A DNA stretch of 64,000 nt from Modicisalibacter radicis (GTDB lineage Bacteria > Pseudomonadota > Gammaproteobacteria > Pseudomonadales > Halomonadaceae). The notes beneath the pieces are model-generated. The model was not told where the DNA came from. It ran no database searches and worked only from the letters and a program-made list of their open reading frames with translations. Positions 38,401-48,610 of this stretch are shown piece by piece. The stretch is from NCBI RefSeq assembly GCF_900961225.1, contig NZ_CAAHFN010000076.1, positions 124,001 through 188,000 on the forward strand. The letters are read 5' to 3'. Both the position numbers and the translations under genes were made by a program. Every line of letters begins with the position of its first letter. The stretch's first letter is position 1.

Positions 38401-40236
38401 ATGCTACGCAATCGCCTGGCCGCGCTGCTGGCGGCCGTCTCGTTGACGTTACCGGGGGCGGCCCTGGCCACCGACGCCACGCAGGTTCCGACGGTCAATG
38501 GCCTGGCGCTATACGACCAGCCCGCGCTACCGGCCGATTTCACGCACTTTCCCTACGTCAACCCCGAGGCTCCGCCGGGCGGCGAGCTGGTCCGCGCCGC
38601 ACAGGGCAGCTTCGACTCGACCAATCCGTTCATCATCAAGGGCACGCCAGCCAGCGGCCTTCAAGGCATCTACGACACACTGATGGTCAGCAACCCCGAC
38701 GAGCCCTTTTCGATGTATGGGCTGCTGGCGTCGGGCATTCGCCTGGACCCCGAGCGGCGCTGGATGGAATTCGACATCAACCCCGCCGCGCGCTTCCACG
38801 ATGGCACGCCGGTCACGGCCGATGACGTCGTGTTCAGCTTTCGCCTGCTGCGCGACGAGGGCGAGCCCTTCTATGCCGGCTATTACGCCGATGTCACCTC
38901 GGTCCAGGCGCTCGATGAAGGCACCGTCCGTTTCGAATTCGCTGCCGACAACTCACGCGAGTTGCCGCTGATCCTCGGGCAACTGCCCGTGCTCCCCGAG
39001 CATTACTGGGCGAGTCGTGATTTCACCACGCCGACGCTCGACAAGCTGCTGGGTTCGGGGCCCTACCGTATCGCCGAAGTCGATCCCGGACGACGCATCG
39101 TCTACCAGCGGGTCGACGATTACTGGGGCAAGGACCTGCCGGTCAATCGTGGCCGCCACAATATCGATCGACTGGTTTTCGACTACTACCGTGACCAGAC
39201 GGTGGCCCTGGAAGCCTTCAAGGCAGGCAATGTCGACATGCGTATCGAGTCCAGCGCACGCAACTGGGCCACTGCCTACGACTTTCCGGCCGTCACCAAC
39301 GGTTTCGTCGAAAAGATGCTGGTCGCCGAGGGTCAGCCCGACGGCATGCAGGCCTACGTCATGAATCTGCGGCGCGACAAGTTCAAGGACGTGCGGGTTC
39401 GCGAGGCCCTCAATCTGGCCTTCTACTTCCCATGGCTCAATGAGCGACTCTTCTACGGCGCCTATGAGCGCACCCACAGCTATTTCGAAAGCTCGGAGAT
39501 GGCCGCCGAGGGCCTGCCCGACGACGCCGAACTCGAACTACTCGAGCCCCACCGCGACCAGCTCCCCGAGCGGCTCTTCGACGAGCCACTGCCGATCGAA
39601 CAGCCCGAGGACCTGCGTCCGCGGCTGCGCAAGGCCCTGGGTCTGCTGCGCGATGCCGGCTACGAGGTGCAAAGGGGTCAGTTGGTCGATCGGACGACCG
39701 AGCAGCCCTTCACCCTGGAGGTCCTGCTCTACGACAGCCAGTTCGAGCGTATCGTCCAGCCGCTGCTCAAGAATCTCGAACGGATCGGTATCCAGGGAAG
39801 GATTCGCACCGTCGACGTCAATCAGTACCTCAACCGTTTGCGCAATTTCGATTTCGACATGATCGTGGGCAGCTTCCCGCAATCGGCCAATCCGGGCAAT
39901 GAGCAGCGCGAATACTGGACTTCGGCGTACGCCGACCAGCCTCAGAGCCGTAATCTCATCGGCCTGAAGGATCCGGTCATCGATGCGCTGGTCGACTCGT
40001 TGATCCGCGCCGAATCGCGCCAGGCGCTGGACACCGCGGCACAGGCGCTCGACCGGGTGCTGCGCTGGGGGTTCTACGTGATCCCGCAGTTTCATCTCGA
40101 CGGCACACGCATCGCGGTATGGGACAAGTACGGCTACGCCCAGCCCTTCCCCGAGTACAACCTCGACCTCGATGCCTGGTGGGTCGATCCGCAACGCGCC
40201 GAGACGATCAACCAGCGTCAGCACGGTGGAGGCTGA
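38401..40236 (+). CDS. yejA: Peptide ABC substrate-binding protein YejA
   Basis: 611 residues with a signal peptide (LLAAVSLTLPGAALA). Family 5 binding protein with the YejA opening NGLALYDQPALPADFTHFPY followed by VNPEAPPGGELV, later ASGIRLDPERRWMEFDINPA and HDGTPVTADDVVFSFRLL. YejABEF imports peptides, and in E. coli takes up microcin C and protects against antimicrobial peptides. ATG 38401 is used; in-frame upstream starts precede the signal peptide. First gene of yejABEF. Confidence 0.92.
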   Translation: MLRNRLAALLAAVSLTLPGAALATDATQVPTVNGLALYDQPALPADFTHFPYVNPEAPPGGELVRAAQGSFDSTNPFIIKGTPASGLQGIYDTLMVSNPDEPFSMYGLLASGIRLDPERRWMEFDINPAARFHDGTPVTADDVVFSFRLLRDEGEPFYAGYYADVTSVQALDEGTVRFEFAADNSRELPLILGQLPVLPEHYWASRDFTTPTLDKLLGSGPYRIAEVDPGRRIVYQRVDDYWGKDLPVNRGRHNIDRLVFDYYRDQTVALEAFKAGNVDMRIESSARNWATAYDFPAVTNGFVEKMLVAEGQPDGMQAYVMNLRRDKFKDVRVREALNLAFYFPWLNERLFYGAYERTHSYFESSEMAAEGLPDDAELELLEPHRDQLPERLFDEPLPIEQPEDLRPRLRKALGLLRDAGYEVQRGQLVDRTTEQPFTLEVLLYDSQFERIVQPLLKNLERIGIQGRIRTVDVNQYLNRLRNFDFDMIVGSFPQSANPGNEQREYWTSAYADQPQSRNLIGLKDPVIDALVDSLIRAESRQALDTAAQALDRVLRWGFYVIPQFHLDGTRIAVWDKYGYAQPFPEYNLDLDAWWVDPQRAETINQRQHGGG

Positions 40237-40245
40237 TAAACGCCC

Positions 40246-41322
40246 GTGGCTGCCTATATCCTACGACGCCTGCTGTTGATGATCCCCACCCTGCTGGGGA
40301 TCATGCTGCTCAACTTCATCATCGTCCAGGCCGCGCCGGGCGGCCCCATCGACCAGATCATCGCCCGCTACCAGGGGCTCGACAGCAACGCCAGCACACG
40401 ACTCGACACCGGCGGTGGCGATCCCGCCGGCACCAGCCAGACCTCGCGTGGTTCGCGCGGCGTCGACCCGCGTTTCATCGCCCAGCTCGAAGAACAGTTC
40501 GGCTTCGATGAGCCGGCCTATCAGCGTTTCCTGGGGATGATCGGCGATTACGCTACCTTCGATTTCGGCAACAGCTTCTTTCGCGACCGCCCGGTGGTCG
40601 ACCTGATGCTCGAGCGCCTGCCGGTTTCGATCTCGCTGGGCCTATGGACCACCCTGCTGGTCTATCTGATCTCTATCCCGATGGGGATCCGCAAGGCACT
40701 CCGCCACGGTTCGCGCTTCGATGTGTGGACTTCGGGGCTGGTCATCGTCGGCTATGCGATTCCCGGCTTCCTGTTCGCCATCCTGTTGATCGTGCTGTTC
40801 GCCGGCGGCAGCTACTTCGACCTCTTCCCGCTGCGCGGACTGACCTCGGCCGATTTCGACCAGCTCACAGGGTGGGGCAAGGTCACCGACTACCTGTGGC
40901 ATATCACCCTTCCGGTCACCGCCGCGGCGATCGGCAGCTTCGCGACGCTGACCATGCTGACCAAGAACAGCTTTCTCGACGAGATTCACAAGCAGTACGT
41001 CCTGACCGCGAGAGCCAAGGGGGCCAGCGACCGCCGCGTCCTCTACGGGCATGTGTTTCGCAACGCCATGCTCCTGATCATCGCCGGACTGCCTTCCGCG
41101 CTGGTCGGCATCTTCTTTACCGGTTCGCTGCTCATCGAAGTGATCTTCTCCCTCAACGGCCTTGGCCTTTTGGGTTTCGAAGCGGTGATGCAGCGCGACT
41201 ATCCGGTGATCTTCGGCACGCTCTACCTGTATACCCTGATCGGCCTGATCCTCAAGCTGGTCTCCGATCTGACCTACGTGTGGGTCGACCCACGCATCGA
41301 TTTCGATACTCGGGAAGCATGA
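40246..41322 (+). CDS. yejB: Peptide ABC permease YejB
   Basis: 358-residue inner-membrane permease. [20 protein letters not shown] opens the family 5 type, with a variable insert of 50 residues rich in Ser, Thr and Gly, then [20 protein letters not shown]. The EAA-type coupling loop reads [24 protein letters not shown] 40246 is the start, nine bases past the yejA stop. It overlaps yejE by four bases. Confidence 0.93.
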   Translation: MAAYILRRLLLMIPTLLGIMLLNFIIVQAAPGGPIDQIIARYQGLDSNASTRLDTGGGDPAGTSQTSRGSRGVDPRFIAQLEEQFGFDEPAYQRFLGMIGDYATFDFGNSFFRDRPVVDLMLERLPVSISLGLWTTLLVYLISIPMGIRKALRHGSRFDVWTSGLVIVGYAIPGFLFAILLIVLFAGGSYFDLFPLRGLTSADFDQLTGWGKVTDYLWHITLPVTAAAIGSFATLTMLTKNSFLDEIHKQYVLTARAKGASDRRVLYGHVFRNAMLLIIAGLPSALVGIFFTGSLLIEVIFSLNGLGLLGFEAVMQRDYPVIFGTLYLYTLIGLILKLVSDLTYVWVDPRIDFDTREA

Positions 41323-42446
41323 CGACCATGTCGCAGAGAAAGCAATTGCGCCTGTCGCCGATCATGCGACGTCGGCTGGCGGTATTTCGCGGCAATCCCC
41401 GGGCCCGCTGGTCACTGTGGATGTTCGCCGTGCTGTTCGCGCTCAGCCTGGGTGCCGAGCTGATCGCCAACGACAAGCCATTGGTCGTGCATTATCAAGA
41501 CGGCTGGTACGTACCCTTGCTGGTGGATTACCCGGAAACCGATTTCGGTGGTTTTCTACCGACGACCACCGATTATCGGGATGAGTTCGTTCAGGACGAG
41601 ATCCGCGAACACGGCTGGATGCTCTGGCCACCGATCCCCTTTTCCTACGACACCCTCGATCAGCAGCTCGGCGAACCGGCGCCCTCGCCGCCCGACCTTC
41701 GCCACTGGCTGGGTACCGACGACCAGGGGCGCGACGTGCTGGCAAGGGTGATCTATGGCTTCCGTCTCTCGGTATTGTTCGCGCTGGCGCTCACTGGCGG
41801 TTCACTGATTCTCGGCGTGGCCTTCGGTGGCATCCAGGGTTATTTCGGCGGCAAGGTCGACCTTGTCGGTCAACGTCTTTCCGAGATATGGGCCGGGCTG
41901 CCGATGCTGTTCCTGCTGATCATTCTCGCCAGCCTGGTCGAGCCCAATATCTGGTGGCTGCTGGGCATCATGCTGCTGTTCTCCTGGCTGGGCCTGGTGG
42001 ATATCGTGCGCGCGGAGTTCCTGCGCGCACGCAATCTCGAGTATGTGCGCGCGGCGCGCGCCATGGGCCTGCCCCCGCGACTCGTCATGTGGCGCCATGT
42101 GCTGCCCAATGCGATGGTCGCCACCCTCACCTTCATCCCTTTCCTGTTCACCGGGGCGATAACCACCTTGACCGCACTGGATTTCCTGGGCTTCGGCCTG
42201 CCTCCCGGCTCGCCGTCGCTCGGCGAGCTGGTCGCCCAGGGCAAGAACAACCTGCAGGCGCCCTGGCTGGGCATCACTGCCTTCGTCACGCTGAGCCTGA
42301 TGCTGTCGTTGCTGGTATTCATCGGCGAAGGCCTGCGCGATGCATTCGATCCCCGACATGTTCAGGCCGCTACCGGCACCGCCCAGCCGACCCCCACCGC
42401 GCAGGGCGGTACGGGGCGCGGCGACAGCGCGGAGGTCAGCCGATGA
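41319..42446 (+). CDS. yejE: Peptide ABC permease YejE
   Basis: 375-residue permease with an unusually long periplasmic part after the first helix ([20 protein letters not shown] to [19 protein letters not shown]), typical of YejE. Coupling loop [20 protein letters not shown]. The C-terminal tail is a 40-residue polar extension. Its ATG 41319 overlaps the yejB stop (ATGA), and its stop overlaps yejF in the same way. Confidence 0.93.
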   Translation: MTTMSQRKQLRLSPIMRRRLAVFRGNPRARWSLWMFAVLFALSLGAELIANDKPLVVHYQDGWYVPLLVDYPETDFGGFLPTTTDYRDEFVQDEIREHGWMLWPPIPFSYDTLDQQLGEPAPSPPDLRHWLGTDDQGRDVLARVIYGFRLSVLFALALTGGSLILGVAFGGIQGYFGGKVDLVGQRLSEIWAGLPMLFLLIILASLVEPNIWWLLGIMLLFSWLGLVDIVRAEFLRARNLEYVRAARAMGLPPRLVMWRHVLPNAMVATLTFIPFLFTGAITTLTALDFLGFGLPPGSPSLGELVAQGKNNLQAPWLGITAFVTLSLMLSLLVFIGEGLRDAFDPRHVQAATGTAQPTPTAQGGTGRGDSAEVSR

Positions 42447-44029
42447 ACAGCGACACCGTGCTGTCACTCGATAACTTCTCCATCGCCTTTGGCTCGCTAT
42501 CGGCCGTCGAACGCCTCTCGTTGCGCGTCGACGCCGGAGAGACCCTGGCGCTGGTCGGCGAATCGGGATCGGGCAAGTCGGTTACCGCCCTGGGGGCAAT
42601 GGGCCTGCTGCCCGGCAATGCGCGGGTCGACGGGAGCCGCAAGCTCGTGGGGCATGACCTGTCGGAACTCGATGAAACCCAATGGCATCGGCTGCGTGGC
42701 AACCAGGTGGGGTTCATCTTTCAGGAGCCGATGACTTCGCTGAATCCTCTCCATACCGTCGGTAAACAGGTCGGCGAAGCTTTGCGTCTGCATGGCGACG
42801 TCACCAGGCGCGCGGCGCGACGCAAGGCCCATGAGCTCCTCGAACAGGTGCAGCTGCCGCGGCCCGGCGAACTTCTCGATGCCTGGCCCCACCAGCTGTC
42901 CGGCGGACAGCGGCAGCGGGTCATGATCGCCCTGGCGATCGCCAACCGCCCACGGCTGCTGATCGCCGACGAGCCGACGACCGCCCTCGATGTCACCGTT
43001 CAGCAGGACATCCTGCAGTTGTTGCGCGATCTCCAGAAGAACCACGGGATGGCCATGCTGTTCATCACCCATGACCTCAACCTGGTGCGTCGCCACGCCG
43101 ATCGCGTCTGTGTACTCTACCGGGGGCGCGAACAGGAAAGCGGAGACGTCCAAGAGGTATTCGAGCGGCCGCGCAGTGCCTATACCCGCACGCTGCTGGC
43201 CGCCGAGCCCGAGGGACGCCCCGCTCCCTGCCAGAGCGAAGACACCCTGCTCACCGCCAACCGCCTCTCGGTTGCTTTCAGGCGCCCGCGACGCTTGTTC
43301 GCCCGGCGCCGTGCGCCCTTCATCGCGGTTCAGCCCCTTGATTTGCGCCTGGCTCGCGGCGAGACGTTGGGCGTGGTCGGCGAGTCGGGGTCGGGCAAGA
43401 CCACGTTGGGCTTGGCGCTGCTGCGCCTCAATCAGGCGACCGGACAGGTCACCCTCGACGGAGCGCGGCTGGACACCCTCAGCGGCAAGGGTCTGCGCAG
43501 GCAACGCCAGCATATGCAGATCGTCTTTCAAGACCCCTATGGCTCGCTCTCCCCGCGCATGCCGGTTGCCGAGGTTATCAGCGAGGGGCTGCGCTTCCAT
43601 GCCCCCCGTCTCACCGAACAGGCGGTCCGCGACCGCGTCGCCGCCACCCTGCGGGAAGTCGGCTTGCCGGAAGACGTGGCATCGCGCTACTCGCATGAAT
43701 TCTCGGGTGGTCAACGTCAGCGTATCGCCATCGCCCGGGCGATCATCCTCGAGCCGAAACTGCTGATACTCGACGAACCGACATCGGCACTCGACCGCAC
43801 CGTCCAGAAGCAATTGATCACCCTGCTCCGCGAGTTGCAGGCGCGGCGCGGGTTGAGCTACGTGTTCATCAGCCATGATCTGTCGGTCGTCAGGGCCATG
43901 GCCCATCGCGTGATGGTCATGAAAAACGGCGAGGTCGTCGAGCACGGCGATTGCGACAGGGTCTTGCGCAACCCGGCAAGCGACTACACGCGCGCCTTGC
44001 TGAAAGCCGCGGCCTTGAGCGACGATTGA
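42443..44029 (+). CDS. yejF: Dual-domain peptide ABC ATPase YejF
   Basis: 528 residues with two ATPase domains: Walker A GESGSGKS near residues 38 and 317, signatures [15 protein letters not shown] and [16 protein letters not shown], Walker [13 protein letters not shown] and [12 protein letters not shown]. It powers YejB and YejE. ATG 42443 overlaps the yejE stop. The operon ends here, 16 bases before a convergent gene and without visible terminator. Confidence 0.95.
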   Translation: MNSDTVLSLDNFSIAFGSLSAVERLSLRVDAGETLALVGESGSGKSVTALGAMGLLPGNARVDGSRKLVGHDLSELDETQWHRLRGNQVGFIFQEPMTSLNPLHTVGKQVGEALRLHGDVTRRAARRKAHELLEQVQLPRPGELLDAWPHQLSGGQRQRVMIALAIANRPRLLIADEPTTALDVTVQQDILQLLRDLQKNHGMAMLFITHDLNLVRRHADRVCVLYRGREQESGDVQEVFERPRSAYTRTLLAAEPEGRPAPCQSEDTLLTANRLSVAFRRPRRLFARRRAPFIAVQPLDLRLARGETLGVVGESGSGKTTLGLALLRLNQATGQVTLDGARLDTLSGKGLRRQRQHMQIVFQDPYGSLSPRMPVAEVISEGLRFHAPRLTEQAVRDRVAATLREVGLPEDVASRYSHEFSGGQRQRIAIARAIILEPKLLILDEPTSALDRTVQKQLITLLRELQARRGLSYVFISHDLSVVRAMAHRVMVMKNGEVVEHGDCDRVLRNPASDYTRALLKAAALSDD

Positions 44030-44045
44030 AACCGACTAGGCGTGA

Positions 44046-44702
44046 CTACGAGGCTTCCTTGAGGATCTGCTTGTGGTCCTTGGCCAGTTGACTGCGCACC
44101 AGCGCCGCGACCAGTCTGCAGAAGCGCGGCGTGTCGCCCTTCACGCATTCGCTCAACGCCGCGACGTCGTCGCCTAGCCCCAGCTTGGCACTGGACTTGA
44201 GTGCCATCTTGTCGGCGAACGGAGCGATTTCCTCCCAGCAGATCTGCACTTCGCGGAGGAAGATATCGGCTCCCACGCCACCGATACCCTTGAACTCCTT
44301 GAGCAGGCGTCGCGCCTCGGCAGGGTCGCCGTTTGCCCGCTCGCGCAGCTTGCGCAGGTCGCCGGCATACTCGGCCTGGAGATGTTCGGTCAGGGCCTCC
44401 AACTGGCTGGCGGTTTTCTCGTCATAACGCGCATAACCGTTGCCGTTGAGTACCTTGACCCGCTCTTCCCAGCTCGAATCGGCCATCTTGCGCGGCGTGG
44501 TCAAGCCCGCCTTGGCAAGCGCCCGGCAGGCGCGCATGGCCTGGTCGGCCCCTACCGGTGCGCTGGTCAACAGCGCCAGGCCAAGGATGCGAAACAGCGG
44601 AGTCGGCGTGTTGCGCGTCAGATCCACGCCTAGTTCATGGGCGAATGTCTCGCCATGGCGATCAAGCAGTACCTCGACGACCTTGTGCCGTTTGTTGGCC
44701 AT
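44046..44702 (-). CDS. HhH-GPD-like endonuclease-family protein
   Basis: 218 residues. The helix-hairpin-helix motif LLKEFKGIGGVGADIFLREV and the following acidic loop EIAPFADKMALKSSAKLGL correspond to the glycosylase (endonuclease III) fold with the catalytic-type Asp in FADK; the Lys used by bifunctional Nth enzymes is not in its usual place, and there is no iron-sulfur Cys cluster. It may be a DNA glycosylase-like protein of unknown specificity. Convergent with yejF. Confidence 0.75.
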   Translation of the reverse strand: MANKRHKVVEVLLDRHGETFAHELGVDLTRNTPTPLFRILGLALLTSAPVGADQAMRACRALAKAGLTTPRKMADSSWEERVKVLNGNGYARYDEKTASQLEALTEHLQAEYAGDLRKLRERANGDPAEARRLLKEFKGIGGVGADIFLREVQICWEEIAPFADKMALKSSAKLGLGDDVAALSECVKGDTPRFCRLVAALVRSQLAKDHKQILKEAS

Positions 44703-44798
44703 TCGATCTTCTCCTGAATGCTGAACGAACAGCTATCGAGCTTGGATGAAATCGAATGATCGTGCGAGGTCGAAAGAAAAGATAACGGTATAAATCTT

Positions 44799-45500
44799 TC
44801 AAAAGGCGGCGATCTCTTCGTCTCGCAGCATTCGGCACTCGCCAGGCTCCAGGTCGGGATCCAGGACCAGGGGCCCGATCGACTCGCGGTGCAGCGTGTC
44901 GATACGATTGCCGATGGCCGCGAACATGCGCCGTACCTGGTGGTATTTCCCGTCGGTCACGGTGATGCGAAAACGCTCGGATGAAAGCGCTTCGAGCCCT
45001 GCGGGTTGTGTGGGCTTGTGTTCGCCATCCAGCAACAGGCCCTTGGCAAAGCTGTCTATCGCCCTGTCCAGCTCACCGCCCTCCAGGGGCTCGGCCAGCG
45101 TTGCCAGATACACCTTGGGACACCGGGTTCGCGGCGATGTCACGCGATGGGACCATTGCCCATCGTCGGTCAGCAGAATCAACCCGGTGGTATCGACATC
45201 CAGCCGCCCCACCGGATGCAGACGCTCGACCTTGGGCAGGTCGATCAGCTCGAGCACCGTCTGGTAGCGTCCCGCGCGCGTGGTGCATTCGACCCCCGGG
45301 GGCTTGTTCATCATCAGATAACGCAGGCCAAAGGGCGTCAACCGCTCACCCAGCCAGTCGACGGCGCTCCCCTCGCCGACCTGGACGGCCGGATTCTTGG
45401 TCATCTCGCCGTCGACACTCACCTCGCCCCGGTGAAGCGCCTTCTTGGCCAGGCTGCGGGTCAAATCGGTGGTCTCGCAAAGAAACTTGTCCAGGCGCAT
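44799..45500 (-). CDS. rsuA: 16S rRNA pseudouridine synthase RsuA
   Basis: 233 residues. An S4 domain (MRLDKFLCETTDLTRSLAKK) precedes the RsuA-type catalytic part with GRLDVDTTGLILLTDDGQWS, where Asp in RLD is catalytic, and KYHQVRRMFAAIGNRI. RsuA isomerises U516 of 16S rRNA. Its ATG shares a base with the yafV stop (TAATG), so the pair is coupled. Confidence 0.93.
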   Translation of the reverse strand: MRLDKFLCETTDLTRSLAKKALHRGEVSVDGEMTKNPAVQVGEGSAVDWLGERLTPFGLRYLMMNKPPGVECTTRAGRYQTVLELIDLPKVERLHPVGRLDVDTTGLILLTDDGQWSHRVTSPRTRCPKVYLATLAEPLEGGELDRAIDSFAKGLLLDGEHKPTQPAGLEALSSERFRITVTDGKYHQVRRMFAAIGNRIDTLHRESIGPLVLDPDLEPGECRMLRDEEIAAF

Positions 45501-46303
45501 TACATCTCCAGCGTGAAGCGATCAGCATCCATCCAGGCGGGGAATTTGTCGCGGAATTGGGCCAGCGTGTCGCTGTCGAGCACACCGGTGCGCAGGAACG
45601 GTTGATCGCGGGGCTCATCGATCAGCGGCTCGCCCTTGAAGTCGACGAGCATCGAATCGCCGGAATAGGCCAGCTTCTTGGCGTCTTCACCGACACGATT
45701 GACGCCGATCACGTAGCACAGGTTCTCGACCGCCCTCGCCTGCAGCAGCGTACGCCATGGTTGGCGACGGGGCGCCGGCCAATTGGCCACGCACAGCATG
45801 GCATCGTACTCGAAGTGTGCACCCGCACGAGGCTGCTGGCGCAGCCATACCGGGAACCGCAAGTCGTAGCAGACCGTCAGCAGCAGGCGAAATCCCTTGA
45901 GCTCGACGATCACCCGTTGATCGCCCATGCCATAGCGCTCATGCTCACCGGCCATGCGGAACAGGTGACGCTTGTCGTAATAAGCCAGCTCGCCGTCGGG
46001 GGTCGCCCAGATCATGCGGTTGTAGTAATCGCCATCGGCGAGCACCGCCACGCTGCCGGTCACGACGCATCCGCGTTGCATCGCCTGGCGACGCAACCAG
46101 GCGACGCTCCGGCTGTCTTCCATCGGCTCGGCCATGCTGCGCGAGTTCATGGTGAAGCCAGTGGCGAACATCTCGGGCAGCACGATCAGGTCGGTCTGTG
46201 CCTGCCCCAAGGCGCCGAGCTGCTCTTCCAGCAAGCGACAATTGGCTTCGGGATCCTCCCAGCGCAGATCCGGTTGGACGAGGGTCGTGCGTAGCTCGCT
46301 CAT
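45500..46303 (-). CDS. yafV: Nitrilase-family omega-amidase YafV
   Basis: 267-residue carbon-nitrogen hydrolase. The triad is visible: Glu in VLPEMFATGFTM, Lys in YYDKRHLFRMAGEHERY, Cys in LLTVCYDLRFPVWLR. YafV/Nit2 enzymes hydrolyse alpha-ketoglutaramate or related omega-amides, repairing by-products of transamination. First gene of the yafV-rsuA pair, divergent from rarD. Confidence 0.92.
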   Translation of the reverse strand: MSELRTTLVQPDLRWEDPEANCRLLEEQLGALGQAQTDLIVLPEMFATGFTMNSRSMAEPMEDSRSVAWLRRQAMQRGCVVTGSVAVLADGDYYNRMIWATPDGELAYYDKRHLFRMAGEHERYGMGDQRVIVELKGFRLLLTVCYDLRFPVWLRQQPRAGAHFEYDAMLCVANWPAPRRQPWRTLLQARAVENLCYVIGVNRVGEDAKKLAYSGDSMLVDFKGEPLIDEPRDQPFLRTGVLDSDTLAQFRDKFPAWMDADRFTLEM

Positions 46304-46495
46304 GCTGTCCTCCTGTCGCGGGTTCCCCCATGGGTCGTGTCCTTAGCCTAACCGAGGGTCCGCCAAGGTGCAGCCGCAGGAACACCCGCCATGTTAACAT
46401 TAGCGTCTGCTTCACGCTGGGCCACGACCCACTCGGGGCGCGACAACACGCGGCCGAGTGTCGTTCCCCATGGCCAACCACAATCAGGAAAACTC

Positions 46496-47404
46496 ATGAG
46501 CCTGTCCGTCCAGCCCGACAAGGAAGCCTCCCAGGGGGTGCTTTTTGGCCTGTGCGCCTACCTGATGTGGGGTTGCTTTCCGCTGTTCTTCGCGCTGTTC
46601 GAGGGTATCCCCGCCTGGGAGATACTCATCCATCGCGTGCTGTGGTCCTGCGTGTTTCTGGTCGGCCTGGTGAGCCTGCTCAGGCGGTGGTCGCCGATTC
46701 GCGCGGCGCTGGCCGAGCCGCGGCGGCTGGGGCGGGTACTGGCGTGCGCGGTGCTGATCGGCCTCAACTGGGGCATCTACATCTATGCCGTCGAGAGCCG
46801 CCAGGTCTTTCAGGCGAGTCTGGGGTATTTTCTCACGCCGCTGGTCAATGTGGCGCTGGGCATGTTCTTCCTCAAGGAACGCATGTCGCCACTGCAGGGG
46901 GTCGCCGTGGCCCTCGCCGCACTGGCGATCGCCATTCAACTGGTGCTGTTGGGGACCCTTCCCTGGATCACGCTGCTACTGGCCACGACCTTCGGCACGT
47001 ATGGCCTGCTGCGCAAGCAGGTACCGCTGGACGGCCTCTCGGGACTCTTCGTCGAGACCTTGCTACTGTTTCCGCTGGGCTTGCTGGCGATTGCCTGGCT
47101 GAGCCATAGCGGCCACTCCCACTTCATGCAGGGCGACAATCAGGCCTCGCTGCTGCTCACCGCCAGCGGCGTGATAACGGCGCTGCCGCTGATGGCGTTC
47201 GCCGGGGCCGCAAGGCGGTTGCGCCTGGCCACCCTTGGCTTTTTGATGTACCTGAACCCCACGATTCAGTTCTGCATTGCCCTGCTGGTCTTTCATGAGC
47301 CGCTGTCTGCGATCCAGCTGGCTACGTTCGTGCTGATCTGGATCGGCTTGGCAACCTATTCCTATTCCGCCTGGCAGCAACGCCCTCGGGAAAAGGCCGC
47401 CTGA
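46496..47404 (+). CDS. rarD: EamA-family transporter RarD
   Basis: 302-residue membrane protein with ten helices in two EamA repeats. GVLFGLCAYLMWGCFPLFFA and EILIHRVLWSCVF are the RarD opening, NWGIYIYAVESRQVFQASLG the central motif. RarD proteins are of the drug/metabolite exporter class; in Pseudomonas mutants were chloramphenicol-sensitive as I recall. AGGA is seven bases before ATG 46496. Convergent with the next gene. Confidence 0.92.
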   Translation: MSLSVQPDKEASQGVLFGLCAYLMWGCFPLFFALFEGIPAWEILIHRVLWSCVFLVGLVSLLRRWSPIRAALAEPRRLGRVLACAVLIGLNWGIYIYAVESRQVFQASLGYFLTPLVNVALGMFFLKERMSPLQGVAVALAALAIAIQLVLLGTLPWITLLLATTFGTYGLLRKQVPLDGLSGLFVETLLLFPLGLLAIAWLSHSGHSHFMQGDNQASLLLTASGVITALPLMAFAGAARRLRLATLGFLMYLNPTIQFCIALLVFHEPLSAIQLATFVLIWIGLATYSYSAWQQRPREKAA

Positions 47405-47422
47405 GCGCCCCGCCCACGGGGT

Positions 47423-48466
47423 TCAGCCAAGCGAAGCCTCGTCGGCGACCATCAGTCGCGATTCGCCAAGGCGCAAGCGCTCTATCAGCGTGCCGAGCAC
47501 GGCCATTGTCGGCACCTGACACTGCCACAGGGTCTCGTCGCCACGCAGCGCCAACGCCTCGCGATGCATGGTCGCAGCGGGATCCGCGCTGCGGTCATCG
47601 AGCGCTTCAAGCCCCATCCCCGCCAACCGGGCGCCTTCCACGCCGGGCAAGAGCACGACGCAGCTGCGCACCCCCTCGGTATTGAGGGCGATACGCTGAC
47701 GACAATCGGCGAGCTGCCAGATCGACAGCCGTAGACGACTCACCGTACGCTCCAGCACCACGCTGTCGCTGGCGGCAAGCCATTCGGCCGCCAAACGGCC
47801 GTTGATTCTGCGCCCTGTCGTCGAGGCGTTGATGTGTGGATACAGGAAGCCGCCGCGCTGGACCATCCAGTCCAGCGCGTCGTCGAAATCCACCCCATGG
47901 AGCTTAGAAAACGGCATCTCGCGGCGCGACACGGCGTTACGCACGGTCGATAACTTCAGACTGCACAGCGCCGCTATCTCGATGACACTCAGCCCGTGCT
48001 CCGCGGGGTCGGGCGCCAGATAGGCAGGCAGCACGTTGGCCAGACCGACATGCTGCTCGAGGCGCGCCCTCACCCTGGCGATGCCCAGCAGGTGCAGTAA
48101 TCGCTGGGGTGGCGTTCGTCCAGCCAGCTCGCCCAGGCTATGAGCCATCAAGACCAGGTGCCAGAAATCGCTGAGGCCGGCGGCCCCGGCCCCGAGGCTC
48201 GGCATGGTTCGCGGTTCGAGCACCCAACCATGCAGGGCTTCCAGTGACTGCGTCATGCGCTCCATCAGCGCATCGGCCGTTAACCCCGGGACCGCTGCGC
48301 GCATTGCCATGTTCCCCAGGTAGAGACGTTGCAACGGGCTGACCATCGCCTGGCAAGCGGCCACCAGCTCCGCCTTCAGCCGCGGCAGTGCCAGCACGTC
48401 CCTCACCGCCTGACCGAGCAGCGACTCCTGCAACAGCCCCGACGAGGCCATGGCCACCTTGGTCAT
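47423..48466 (-). CDS. Unknown protein with helix-turn-helix-like region
   Basis: 347 residues, helical. I do not recognise the family. Around residues 157-180 IEIAALCSLKLSTVRNAVSR resembles a helix-turn-helix of MerR/TetR character, followed by a helix and then a beta-rich C-terminal half. No catalytic motif or membrane helix is seen. An AT-rich stretch on the minus strand upstream (TTGACA near 48614-48609, TTTAACATAGGAT near 48570) probably holds its promoter. It is convergent with rarD and downstream of a chemoreceptor gene on the same strand. Confidence 0.6.
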   Translation of the reverse strand: MTKVAMASSGLLQESLLGQAVRDVLALPRLKAELVAACQAMVSPLQRLYLGNMAMRAAVPGLTADALMERMTQSLEALHGWVLEPRTMPSLGAGAAGLSDFWHLVLMAHSLGELAGRTPPQRLLHLLGIARVRARLEQHVGLANVLPAYLAPDPAEHGLSVIEIAALCSLKLSTVRNAVSRREMPFSKLHGVDFDDALDWMVQRGGFLYPHINASTTGRRINGRLAAEWLAASDSVVLERTVSRLRLSIWQLADCRQRIALNTEGVRSCVVLLPGVEGARLAGMGLEALDDRSADPAATMHREALALRGDETLWQCQVPTMAVLGTLIERLRLGESRLMVADEASLG

Positions 48467-48610
48467 TGAATGTACTCCTGCGCACAGACGAGGCCATGGC
48501 GATGCGCACCGATCATGGCAATTCGCCCGGCCCTTTTTTAGTGAGTTCTGTTTATCCTATGTTAAAGAGGTTAACGGCAAGCGCGTAAACTTCTTTAATG
48601 AGGGAGGTTG

